DNA from: CAZYPH01 sp964649095 | GTDB lineage: Bacteria > Bdellovibrionota > UBA1018 > UBA923 | Length of the DNA stretch: 6,016 nucleotides | Reading direction: 5' to 3' | NCBI GenBank assembly: GCA_964649095.1 | Contig: CAZYPH010000131.1 | Location: 1-6,016, forward strand | In this document: one piece after another, positions 1 to 6,003 of the stretch | Position numbering within the stretch: the first letter of the stretch is position 1 | How the letters are laid out: the number at the start of each line of letters is the position of its first letter | Translations under genes and position numbers: made by a program | The notes under the pieces: generated by a model | The model's database searches: none | The model's input: the letters and a program-made list of their open reading frames with translations, nothing else | Told to the model about the DNA's origin: nothing

Positions 1-181
1 CTGTCTTTTTTTGTTTTAGATGAACCGATTTCGTCGCCTTCCTATCGTCATCGCTGTGGGTTCTGTCCGGCGATGGTTTTGATTTCTGGCCTGCCGCGAC
101 GCGCTTTAAAAAGGCCTGAGGCCCTGTTTCTTTTTGGGAATCTTTTTTCTGATGGGATGGTCTCGAGCCCGGTTTAGTCAT
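1..181 (-). CDS. N-terminal part of a leftward gene of unknown function, cut by the window edge
   Basis: Reading leftward from an ATG at 181-179, the frame stays open to the window edge, giving about 60 codons with no stop. The predicted start reads MTKPGSRPSHQKKDSQ. It continues rich in Lys, Gln, Ser, Pro and Asp, with one more ordered-looking patch (PQAFLKRVAAGQ, about residues 22-33). That is the look of a flexible, basic N-terminal extension, as on some RNA- or DNA-binding enzymes, but no catalytic domain is inside the window, so I assign no function. No strong Shine-Dalgarno precedes the ATG. It would be divergent from the membrane-protein gene, with a 43-bp gap. The competing rightward frame (open 1-177) encodes a Leu/Phe/Ser/Arg mix that looks like antisense. 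I prefer the leftward reading on composition and on the clean start, with moderate confidence. Confidence 0.5.
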   Translation of the reverse strand, partial: MTKPGSRPSHQKKDSQKETGPQAFLKRVAAGQKSKPSPDRTHSDDDRKATKSVHLKQKKT

Positions 182-224
182 AGTAATAATTCTATAGACA
201 GAAATACTTCTTAAAAAGTTTATT
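182..224. promoter_or_regulatory. Short AT-rich divergent intergenic gap, candidate promoter region
   Basis: These 43 bp separate the leftward partial gene from the rightward membrane-protein gene. They contain AATAAT at 185-190 (five of six matches to a -10 box, rightward) and a palindromic CTATAG at 192-197 that could give a TATAGA-like -10 on either strand. No convincing -35 is present for either direction; any rightward -35 would lie inside the leftward gene. The only ribosome-binding hint for the rightward gene is an A-rich AAAAAG at 213-218. Both promoters are inferences from weak matches. Confidence 0.25.
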
Positions 225-1577
225 ATGACCAATGCGCAGCGTTTAAATCGAGTCACTCATTTTATTATCGCGTTCATTCTACTGAGCCCGGTGCTCTATG
301 TATTTTGGTATCGACCATTTTACGGCCCAATGGACGATGCCAATCTCCTAAATACCCTTCAACAGCCGCGTTTCAATGGATGGACGGGGTGGTACATCGA
401 AACGCTACGTGCCGATATCAAGTGGGGTATGTTGCGTTTGTTTTACCCGCTTTATGTGATGGTGGTGTACGGCTGGTTTGGGTCCACTCCTGATAAATTG
501 TTTTTATTTAATGCTGTGACGACTGTGATTCTACTTGTCAGTTTGACGGTCGTACTCGCGGAGAGTTTTAGATTTTCAAAAAGATGGGTAGGGCTTGGGG
601 TCGCGTTGTTTCCGTGGACCTATGAGTTGTTCGTTTTTCCGAGCTTACAAGAACGCCAAGTGCTGTGGTTTTATGTAGCTGGTTTGTTTGCGTTTAATCA
701 TTGGCGAAAGACTTCTTCCGCGAAGTGGTTATGGATTTTCTATGCGCTCTTGATTTTAGGTTTTTTCACGAAAGCGCAGTTTTCTATTTTTGCCCTCAGT
801 TTATCAGTTTTGTTCTTCGAAAATAAAACTAAGAATAAGTATATCTATATATCTACATGTATTTCGATTGTAGGCACTCTATTTTGTCTTTTTATCGCGC
901 ATGGCAGTGGTTATGCGGTGAAATACCAGTGGCCTGTGGTGGTATCAAATGCTCTTAGTTTTCGTGGATTATTGGTTTTGTTTTTGGTCGGTGCTGTTTT
1001 AATGGCAGCGGCTTTCACCGAGCGTCTGGTGTCGTCGCGTACTCCGTTAAAACCCCTAAATATTGCAGTGATCGGTTTGGGGTATTGGGGTATTTTTGTG
1101 CAACGTTCGTTTGATAATTACACGCTGTGTATTTTATTACCGATGGCCGGCTACATTGTGGGTGTGCTTGGAAAATGTTTTTCATCGGCATATGTACGTG
1201 CCTCGAGTGGTGTTTTAGTAGCTCTGTTGGCTGTGAGTATCGGTTATTGGCGGCTAGACAGAAATTATAGTTTTTTACGCGACATCCGCCATCTCATTGA
1301 ACAGCCAGAAAAATTAAACCAACAAATTCCGCCCGGCGGCCGTTTGTATTTGCGTTGTGCCGAGTTGACGGGGGTTTTGAATCAGTTTGGAAAATTTCAT
1401 TTTTCTGTGCGGCCTGTCATGAATGGCGTTACCGACCGCCCAGTGAACACGCCTTGGTATCTATTGGCAGCTGAAGGTTATTGCCATCGATTAGACGAGC
1501 CCGCATATAGCGGCCACACGGTGGTGGAGAAAGTCTTAGACCATGCTCCGAGATTTATACTTCAGGAGGTGCGCTAA
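225..1577 (+). CDS. Polytopic membrane protein, possibly a GT-C-type glycosyltransferase
   Basis: The 450-residue protein has about ten hydrophobic segments, roughly at residues 11-29, 69-87, 91-113, 120-138, 145-159, 168-198, 205-226, 246-265, 278-293, 299-318 and 326-343. A soluble tail of about 105 residues (346-450) follows. The first inter-helix loop carries an acidic pair (PMDDAN, Asp37-Asp38). In lipid-linked-sugar transferases of the GT-C fold, an acidic residue or pair in the first extracytoplasmic loop is the catalytic hallmark, and a small C-terminal extracytoplasmic domain is common. By analogy this may transfer a sugar from a polyprenyl carrier at the periplasmic face, but no family-specific motif settles it; a transporter or unknown membrane protein remains possible. 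The ATG at 225 is the first in frame with the hydrophobic start; upstream only an A-rich weak ribosome site (AAAAAG) is seen. Codons 200-216 are AT-rich, but nothing suggests a foreign insertion. Its 3' end overlaps convergent rmuC by 23 bp. Confidence 0.6.
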   Translation: MTNAQRLNRVTHFIIAFILLSPVLYVFWYRPFYGPMDDANLLNTLQQPRFNGWTGWYIETLRADIKWGMLRLFYPLYVMVVYGWFGSTPDKLFLFNAVTTVILLVSLTVVLAESFRFSKRWVGLGVALFPWTYELFVFPSLQERQVLWFYVAGLFAFNHWRKTSSAKWLWIFYALLILGFFTKAQFSIFALSLSVLFFENKTKNKYIYISTCISIVGTLFCLFIAHGSGYAVKYQWPVVVSNALSFRGLLVLFLVGAVLMAAAFTERLVSSRTPLKPLNIAVIGLGYWGIFVQRSFDNYTLCILLPMAGYIVGVLGKCFSSAYVRASSGVLVALLAVSIGYWRLDRNYSFLRDIRHLIEQPEKLNQQIPPGGRLYLRCAELTGVLNQFGKFHFSVRPVMNGVTDRPVNTPWYLLAAEGYCHRLDEPAYSGHTVVEKVLDHAPRFILQEVR

Positions 1578-2694
1578 ACGCAATCGCGGGACTTGGTGGT
1601 ACAGCCTCTAACTTAATATCTAGTTTTTGCAGACTCGAGGTGTAGCGTTCGTAGTGGGTTGAAGCCTTATTAAACGAATCTTGAGCTTTGAATAGTTTCT
1701 CACCGATGTCATCAAAGCGTGTTTTGAATTTTTCTAAGTGGTCGCGTGCGGTCGCCAGTTGGGCGAGTGTTTTTTGCACGTCTTTTGCCATCTCGTAGTA
1801 TTGAACCGACTTTGAAATCGTATTGACCGTGATGGCCAACGTGTTGGGTGAGACGGGGTAGATTTTTTGTTCGGTAATTTGCGACCACAGTTCCGTGTCT
1901 CGAATCACTTCAAAATAAAGTGTTTCCGATGGCAAATACATCAACGCAAAATCCGTGGTACCCAATTTTGTTTTGATATATTTCGCGCGGATGTCTTTGG
2001 CGTTAGTCCGGGTGACTTCAGATAATTTTTTCCGAGCAATTTTTAAATTTTCCGGAGATGAAGCTTGATCAAAAAGTGGGGCAATCTGTTCCATCGAAAA
2101 TTTTGAATCAATCGGTAATACTAAATTCAGGTGTTTAAAAATAACTACAGCATCTACCAAATTAGAATCAATTTGGTACTGCAAGGCAAAATAGCCTGCC
2201 GGCAAAAAGTCGGCTAAAACACGCTCTAAACTAGCCTCGCCAAGTAGTTTTCCACGCAAGTGTGGTAACGAGAGTACTTGTTTCAACTCTTGCACCGAGT
2301 CGCCTACGAGGTTGAGCTGCGAGAGTTGTTTTTCAGCCTGCACTAACGAGTTTTGTACTTTCTCAAAATAGGTGAAACCTTGAGTGATATTTTTTTCAAG
2401 TTTCGCACCTACCTCAGACGACATGTTGGAAAGTTTTTGTTCGAGTTGTTGTGTCGAGCGTGACAAGCCGAGCTGTAGTTCTTCGCGATTGTTTTTTAAA
2501 TCAGTATTGAGTTTTGTCGTGAGGTTGAAAAACTGTTCGTACACTTTCTCGGTCACTTGATTTTGTAATTGGGCGTTTTGTTCTTTAAATTTTAAAAACG
2601 CCATTACTAAAAACAGTCCTAGTCCGATCACGGTAAAAAATATGCCGGCTAAAATGACGAGTAGTGTAACGTTATTTGGGTTTAAATTGTTCAT
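1555..2694 (-). CDS. rmuC: RmuC family protein (DNA recombination/inversion limiting)
   Basis: This 379-residue protein has RmuC architecture. A single N-terminal membrane helix (about residues 9-33) is followed by a heptad-rich coiled coil (about 36-140) and the conserved RmuC domain (about 143-330). Visible signatures are GEASLERVL (152-160), DAVVIF (181-186), PIDSKFS (194-200), TDFALMYLPSETLY (247-260) and SPNTLAITVNTI (282-293), then a second helical stretch and a Pro/Ala-rich tail. RmuC domains are related to PD-(D/E)XK nuclease folds. In E. coli the rmuC mutant has raised inversion frequency at short inverted repeats, but its biochemical activity is poorly defined. The helix suggests membrane anchoring with the domain in the cytoplasm. 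At 379 residues it is shorter than E. coli RmuC (about 475), mostly for want of a long C-terminal tail. The start is supported by an AGAGAAAAG purine run just upstream. The gene is divergent from the phosphoesterase and convergent with the membrane-protein gene. Confidence 0.93.
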   Translation of the reverse strand: MNNLNPNNVTLLVILAGIFFTVIGLGLFLVMAFLKFKEQNAQLQNQVTEKVYEQFFNLTTKLNTDLKNNREELQLGLSRSTQQLEQKLSNMSSEVGAKLEKNITQGFTYFEKVQNSLVQAEKQLSQLNLVGDSVQELKQVLSLPHLRGKLLGEASLERVLADFLPAGYFALQYQIDSNLVDAVVIFKHLNLVLPIDSKFSMEQIAPLFDQASSPENLKIARKKLSEVTRTNAKDIRAKYIKTKLGTTDFALMYLPSETLYFEVIRDTELWSQITEQKIYPVSPNTLAITVNTISKSVQYYEMAKDVQKTLAQLATARDHLEKFKTRFDDIGEKLFKAQDSFNKASTHYERYTSSLQKLDIKLEAVPPSPAIAFSAPPEV

Positions 2695-2713
2695 ATCTTT
2701 TCTCTGGCAGCGT

Positions 2714-2742
2714 ATTAAAACTTTGATGCTTACAATTGCCTA
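2714..2742 (-). promoter_or_regulatory. Candidate sigma70-type promoter for rmuC
   Basis: On the minus strand, TAGGCA (2742-2737, four of six to TTGACA) and TTTAAT (2719-2714, five of six to TATAAT) are separated by 17 bp. Transcription would begin near 2707, leaving a leader of about 13 nt that contains the purine-rich ribosome site before the rmuC ATG at 2694. This was found by eye in AT-rich DNA, where such matches arise by chance. Confidence 0.35.
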
Positions 2743-2770
2743 TATCGTGTACAAAAGAACGCTGAAAGTA

Positions 2771-2788
2771 AGAATTATTAGAATTATT
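2771..2788. repeat. Perfect 9-bp tandem repeat (AGAATTATT twice)
   Basis: Two head-to-tail copies of AGAATTATT occupy 2771-2779 and 2780-2788, in the divergent region between rmuC and the phosphoesterase gene. The block lies just upstream of the candidate rightward -10 box. It could be a paired regulator site, a curved AT-rich upstream element, or a replication-slippage duplication; the sequence alone does not choose. Confidence 0.6.
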
Positions 2789-2805
2789 CCAAAACCCTCT
2801 ATGAT
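2778..2805 (+). promoter_or_regulatory. Candidate promoter for the phosphoesterase-ettA pair
   Basis: TATGAT at 2800-2805 matches the -10 consensus at five of six positions. The best -35 at a plausible distance is TTAGAA at 2778-2783 (16-bp spacer, only three of six), inside the 9-bp tandem repeat. Initiation would fall near 2812, only about five bases before the ATG at 2817, so the transcript would be almost leaderless. That agrees with the lack of a strong Shine-Dalgarno (only GAAG at 2811-2814, close to the ATG). The -10 is reasonable, the -35 poor. Confidence 0.3.
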
Positions 2806-2816
2806 AAATTGAAGTC

Positions 2817-4301
2817 ATGGTGCGACAAAAGTCTAAACCTCCGTTTATTGCTAGTGATGTTGATTTTTCTGTAGCTACAAACACAATTATTTTAAGTGAC
2901 ATTCATTTAACTACGGCAGAAGAGGTTAATCCCAAAGACCCGCTGTGGCGGCGTTTTAAGCAGCGCGAGTTTTTTATCGATGATGCTTTTAAGATTTTTT
3001 TAGAAAAGTTGCACGCCCAACACGGCGCAGAGCCCATCGAACTTATTTTAGCGGGAGACATTTTCGATTTTGACGGCGTGACCACGCTGCCGACAAAACA
3101 CCGTTTTATTGTGACCTACCTCGAAAAAAAGCGTGGCCTACATGCTGAAGAGCGCAAGTCTCGGTTTAAGATGCGCTGCATTCTACAAGACCATCCGGTC
3201 TTTATGAAAGCGTTGAGTGAGTTTGTAAAAAAAGGCCACCGTGTTGTATTTATCATCGGTAACCATGACCTCGAGTTGCATTGGGACTCTGTAAAACAGC
3301 TGTTAGTCGAGGCGCTTGAGTTAGACGTCAATCAACAACAGAATATTCGTTTTACGAATTGGTTTTATCTCTCTAACAAAGACACGCTGATCGAACATGG
3401 CAACCAACACGATTGCCATTCGAATTGCCAGAACCCCGTGAATCCGATTATTCGAGGTTTTTTCAAAGACCGCATTCGCATTCCGTTTAGTAGTTTAGCG
3501 AATCGATTTATGTTGAATGGGATGGGCTATTTTAATCCCCACTCTGACCGCTCGTATTTGATGAGCGCAAAAGAGTATATGAAGTTTTTCTTCCAGCAAT
3601 TAGTGCGACGCGAGCCGCTGCTACTGTGGACGTGGTTTTGGGGCGCTGTTGCGACTTTGATTTTTACGTTTAAAGAAGGGTTCACCGAAGAAGTCAAAGA
3701 CCCGCTGGCTGTAGAGGATCAGATTGAAGAGATTGCCCGTCTGTCGAATGCCACCCCGCGCATGGTGCGTGAATTAAAAGAAGTTCATGCTCGGCCGTAT
3801 TTTACCGATCCATTAGGGCTCATGCGTGAGTTGTGGTTAGACCGCGCTTTTTTGGTATTGCTCGCCATTATTTTAGGGTTTTGGGTGATGAGTCTATTAA
3901 ACGTCGTGTGGCGTTTGTCGTATTGGTGGATGTTTATTTTGGCTGGCGCCTTTTTAGCGCCGTTTTTTATTTTTTATTTTCGGTCGTTCAAATCAAAAGT
4001 CATCGTGCCGGTTGAGTTTTATCGTCGTGCGGTAAAACTCTCTAGCCGCATCACACGCGTCCGCCGTGTGGTTTACGGCCATACGCATGTCTTTGGGCAC
4101 ACGAACTTTGATGGTGTCGAGTACTTAAACTCCGGCACGTGGTCGCCGGCGTTTGTAGATATTGCGTGTACAGTACCCATGTGTCCGAAAACCTTTGTGT
4201 GGATTCGTTACGATAAATCTCCAGAGAACCCTTCTGCCAAACGCGTGGCGAACGTGTATGAGTGGAAGACGGGCGACGGGCAGATGAATTTGCTGTGTTA
4301 A
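2817..4301 (+). CDS. Membrane-embedded calcineurin-like metallophosphoesterase (LpxH/LpxG-like)
   Basis: The 494-residue protein carries all five blocks of the dinuclear-metal phosphoesterase fold: SDIH (Asp28, His30), GDIFDF (Asp81), GNHD (148-151), EHGNQHD (193-199) and YGHTH (420-424), followed by NSGTW (438-442). These residues bind two divalent metals and hydrolyse phosphate esters or pyrophosphates. Within the superfamily this motif set recalls UDP-2,3-diacylglucosamine hydrolases of lipid A synthesis, but the substrate here is not determined. Between blocks four and five lies an insertion of about 220 residues with hydrophobic segments near 267-285, 343-364 and 368-388, linked by a charged stretch. 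LpxH is about 240 residues and has no such insertion. The active site probably sits in the cytoplasm against the inner membrane. The ATG at 2817 lies 11 codons before the first fold residues. It is likely co-transcribed with ettA, 22 bp downstream. Confidence 0.85.
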   Translation: MVRQKSKPPFIASDVDFSVATNTIILSDIHLTTAEEVNPKDPLWRRFKQREFFIDDAFKIFLEKLHAQHGAEPIELILAGDIFDFDGVTTLPTKHRFIVTYLEKKRGLHAEERKSRFKMRCILQDHPVFMKALSEFVKKGHRVVFIIGNHDLELHWDSVKQLLVEALELDVNQQQNIRFTNWFYLSNKDTLIEHGNQHDCHSNCQNPVNPIIRGFFKDRIRIPFSSLANRFMLNGMGYFNPHSDRSYLMSAKEYMKFFFQQLVRREPLLLWTWFWGAVATLIFTFKEGFTEEVKDPLAVEDQIEEIARLSNATPRMVRELKEVHARPYFTDPLGLMRELWLDRAFLVLLAIILGFWVMSLLNVVWRLSYWWMFILAGAFLAPFFIFYFRSFKSKVIVPVEFYRRAVKLSSRITRVRRVVYGHTHVFGHTNFDGVEYLNSGTWSPAFVDIACTVPMCPKTFVWIRYDKSPENPSAKRVANVYEWKTGDGQMNLLC

Positions 4302-4311
4302 TGGGCGCTCT

Positions 4312-4315
4312 GGTG
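4312..4315 (+). promoter_or_regulatory. Probable ribosome binding site for ettA (GGTG)
   Basis: GGTG lies 8 nt before the ATG at 4324 and 14 nt before a second in-frame ATG at 4330. It matches the GGUG portion of the AGGAGGUG complement of the 16S rRNA tail. The spacing favours the ATG at 4324 (MTMSNKQ). The core is only four bases, so translation may also rely on ribosomes arriving from the phosphoesterase stop codon at 4299-4301. Confidence 0.4.
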
Positions 4316-4323
4316 TATCTTCT

Positions 4324-6003
4324 ATGACCATGAGCAACAAACAAATTATCTATTCTATGATCGGGGTGACACGTGTGCACCCTCCAAAAAAAGTCGTTCT
4401 AAAAGATATTTACCTTTCGTATTATTACGGCGCCAAAATTGGTGTATTGGGCCTTAATGGTTCCGGAAAAAGTAGTCTACTGCGCATTTTAGCAGGCGTT
4501 GATACGGGGTACACCGGCCAAATCTCATTAGCTAAGGGTTATACCGTTGGTTATCTTGAGCAAGAGCCTCAGCTCGATCCTACAAAAACCGTAAAACAAA
4601 TTGTCGAAGAAGGTGTGGGTGAGTTGGCGCGCATCAAAAACGCGTATGATGCCGTCAATGCAAAATTTGCCGAAGTCTCGCCTGATGAAATGGACGCCCT
4701 CATTCAAGAGCAGGCCGAGTTGCAAGAAAAAATGGACCATTTGAATATTTGGGATCTCGACTCGCGTTTAGAACTCGCGATGGATGCGTTGCGCTGTCCG
4801 CCTGGTGACGCGCTTGTAGAGCGCCTTTCTGGTGGAGAAAAACGACGCGTAGCCCTCTGTCGTTTGTTGTTACAAAATCCAGACATTTTATTACTCGATG
4901 AACCTACCAACCATTTAGATGCCGAGAGTGTGCATTGGTTAGAGCGCCACTTGCAAAAATATGAAGGCACTGTGATTGCTGTTACCCACGATCGTTATTT
5001 TTTAGATAACGTAGCGGGCTGGATTTTAGAACTGGATCGTGGCGAAGGGCATCCGTTTGAAGGTAATTATTCGGCGTGGCTGGAACAAAAACAAAAACGT
5101 TTAGAAGTAGAACAAAAACAAGAATCTAAATTCCAAAAACAATTGGCGCGCGAGTTAGAGTGGGTGCGTAAGAGCCCATCAGCGCGCCAAGCGAAGAGTA
5201 AAGCCCGTTTGGCTAACTACGATCGCATGTTGCAAGAGCAAGAAACAAAACGTGATGAAGAGGTCGAGATTTTTATTCCACCCGGACCACGCCTCGGTGA
5301 TCAGGTCATTGATTTTGACAACGTGATGAAGGCCTTTGGCGACAAAGTACTGTTTGAAAATCTATCGTTTCGTTTACCAAAAAACGGGGTCGTGGGTGTG
5401 ATTGGCCCGAACGGGGCCGGTAAATCGACTTTGTTTAGAATTATCTGTGGTCAAGAAAAACCAGATACCGGCACAGTTACGATCGGCACCACGGTAAAAT
5501 TGGGGTTTGTCGATCAAGACCGTCATATGGATCCAACAAAAACAATTTATCAAATTATCTCTGATGACTCGGATGTCATTCAAGTCGGTAACCGCCAGAT
5601 TAATTCTCGATCGTATGTAGCGAAGTTTAATTTTCAAGGCCAAGACCAGCAGAAACAAGTGGGTGTGTTATCCGGCGGAGAACGCAACCGAGTGCATCTG
5701 GCGCGCATGTTAAAAGAGGGTTCTAACGTATTATTGCTCGATGAACCTACCAACGATTTAGACGTGAATACGATTCGCGCCTTAGAAGAAGCGATTGAAA
5801 ACTATGCCGGTTGTGCCGTTATCATAAGCCACGACCGTTGGTTTTTAGACCGCGTAGCCACGCATATTTTGGCGTTTGAAGGCGACAGCAAAGTCGTATT
5901 TTTCGATGGCAATTATTCTGCTTACGAAGAAGACCGTCGTCGACGTTTTGGTGCCGATGCTGACAAGCCGCATCGCATTAAATACAAGCCGTTGACGCGG
6001 TAG
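4324..6003 (+). CDS. ettA: Energy-dependent translational throttle protein EttA (ABC-F ATPase)
   Basis: This 559-residue protein has two ABC ATPase domains and no membrane helices. Domain 1 shows Walker A GLNGSGKS (43-50), Q-loop YLEQEPQ (77-83), signature LSGGE (168-172), Walker B LLLDEPTNHLD (189-199, catalytic Glu193) and the switch His222. Domain 2 shows GPNGAGKS (361-368), LSGGE (449-453), LLLDEPTNDLD (470-480, Glu474) and His503. The helical arm (about 96-140) and a charged P-site-tRNA-interacting linker (about 246-318, ending IPPGPRLGD) are both present. Length and long identical stretches match E. coli EttA (555 residues) as I recall it, separating it from Uup, YheS and YbiT. EttA binds the ribosomal E site and, according to the ADP/ATP ratio, gates formation of the first peptide bonds. 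All catalytic residues are intact. A second ATG at 4330 is an alternative start, closer to the E. coli N-terminus. Only 13 bases follow the stop, so no terminator is visible. Confidence 0.96.
   Translation: MTMSNKQIIYSMIGVTRVHPPKKVVLKDIYLSYYYGAKIGVLGLNGSGKSSLLRILAGVDTGYTGQISLAKGYTVGYLEQEPQLDPTKTVKQIVEEGVGELARIKNAYDAVNAKFAEVSPDEMDALIQEQAELQEKMDHLNIWDLDSRLELAMDALRCPPGDALVERLSGGEKRRVALCRLLLQNPDILLLDEPTNHLDAESVHWLERHLQKYEGTVIAVTHDRYFLDNVAGWILELDRGEGHPFEGNYSAWLEQKQKRLEVEQKQESKFQKQLARELEWVRKSPSARQAKSKARLANYDRMLQEQETKRDEEVEIFIPPGPRLGDQVIDFDNVMKAFGDKVLFENLSFRLPKNGVVGVIGPNGAGKSTLFRIICGQEKPDTGTVTIGTTVKLGFVDQDRHMDPTKTIYQIISDDSDVIQVGNRQINSRSYVAKFNFQGQDQQKQVGVLSGGERNRVHLARMLKEGSNVLLLDEPTNDLDVNTIRALEEAIENYAGCAVIISHDRWFLDRVATHILAFEGDSKVVFFDGNYSAYEEDRRRRFGADADKPHRIKYKPLTR

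Noticed and set aside
20..82. Small rightward ORF beginning MNRFRRLP (20 codons)
   Set aside because: No ribosome site, very short, and antisense to the more plausible leftward gene.
1..177. Rightward frame open from the left edge to a TAG at 175-177, which could be the tail of an upstream gene
   Set aside because: Its translation is a Leu/Phe/Ser/Arg-rich mix with no recognisable motif, as expected from the antisense of a Lys/Gln/Asp-rich frame. The leftward reading is more protein-like and has a start codon.
184..225. TAATAA / TTATTA inverted arms around the divergent gap
   Set aside because: Six-base AT-only arms about 30 bases apart are expected by chance in such AT-rich sequence.
2672..2902. 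Leftward 76-codon ORF spanning the rmuC start and the divergent intergenic region
   Set aside because: It overlaps the 5' ends of both rmuC and the phosphoesterase in other frames and has a composition (Asn, Ser, His-rich) with no family features.
4051..4380. Two leftward ORFs (109 and 71 codons) antisense to the phosphoesterase-ettA junction
   Set aside because: Both are Arg/His/Thr/Ser-rich, typical of antisense frames, lie over two strongly supported coding regions, and show no domain.
4894..5754. 18-bp identical sequence at 4894-4911 and 5737-5754
   Set aside because: It encodes the Leu-Asp-Glu-Pro-Thr-Asn Walker B motif in each ABC domain of EttA; shared function and codon choice explain it, so it is not a mobile or regulatory repeat.
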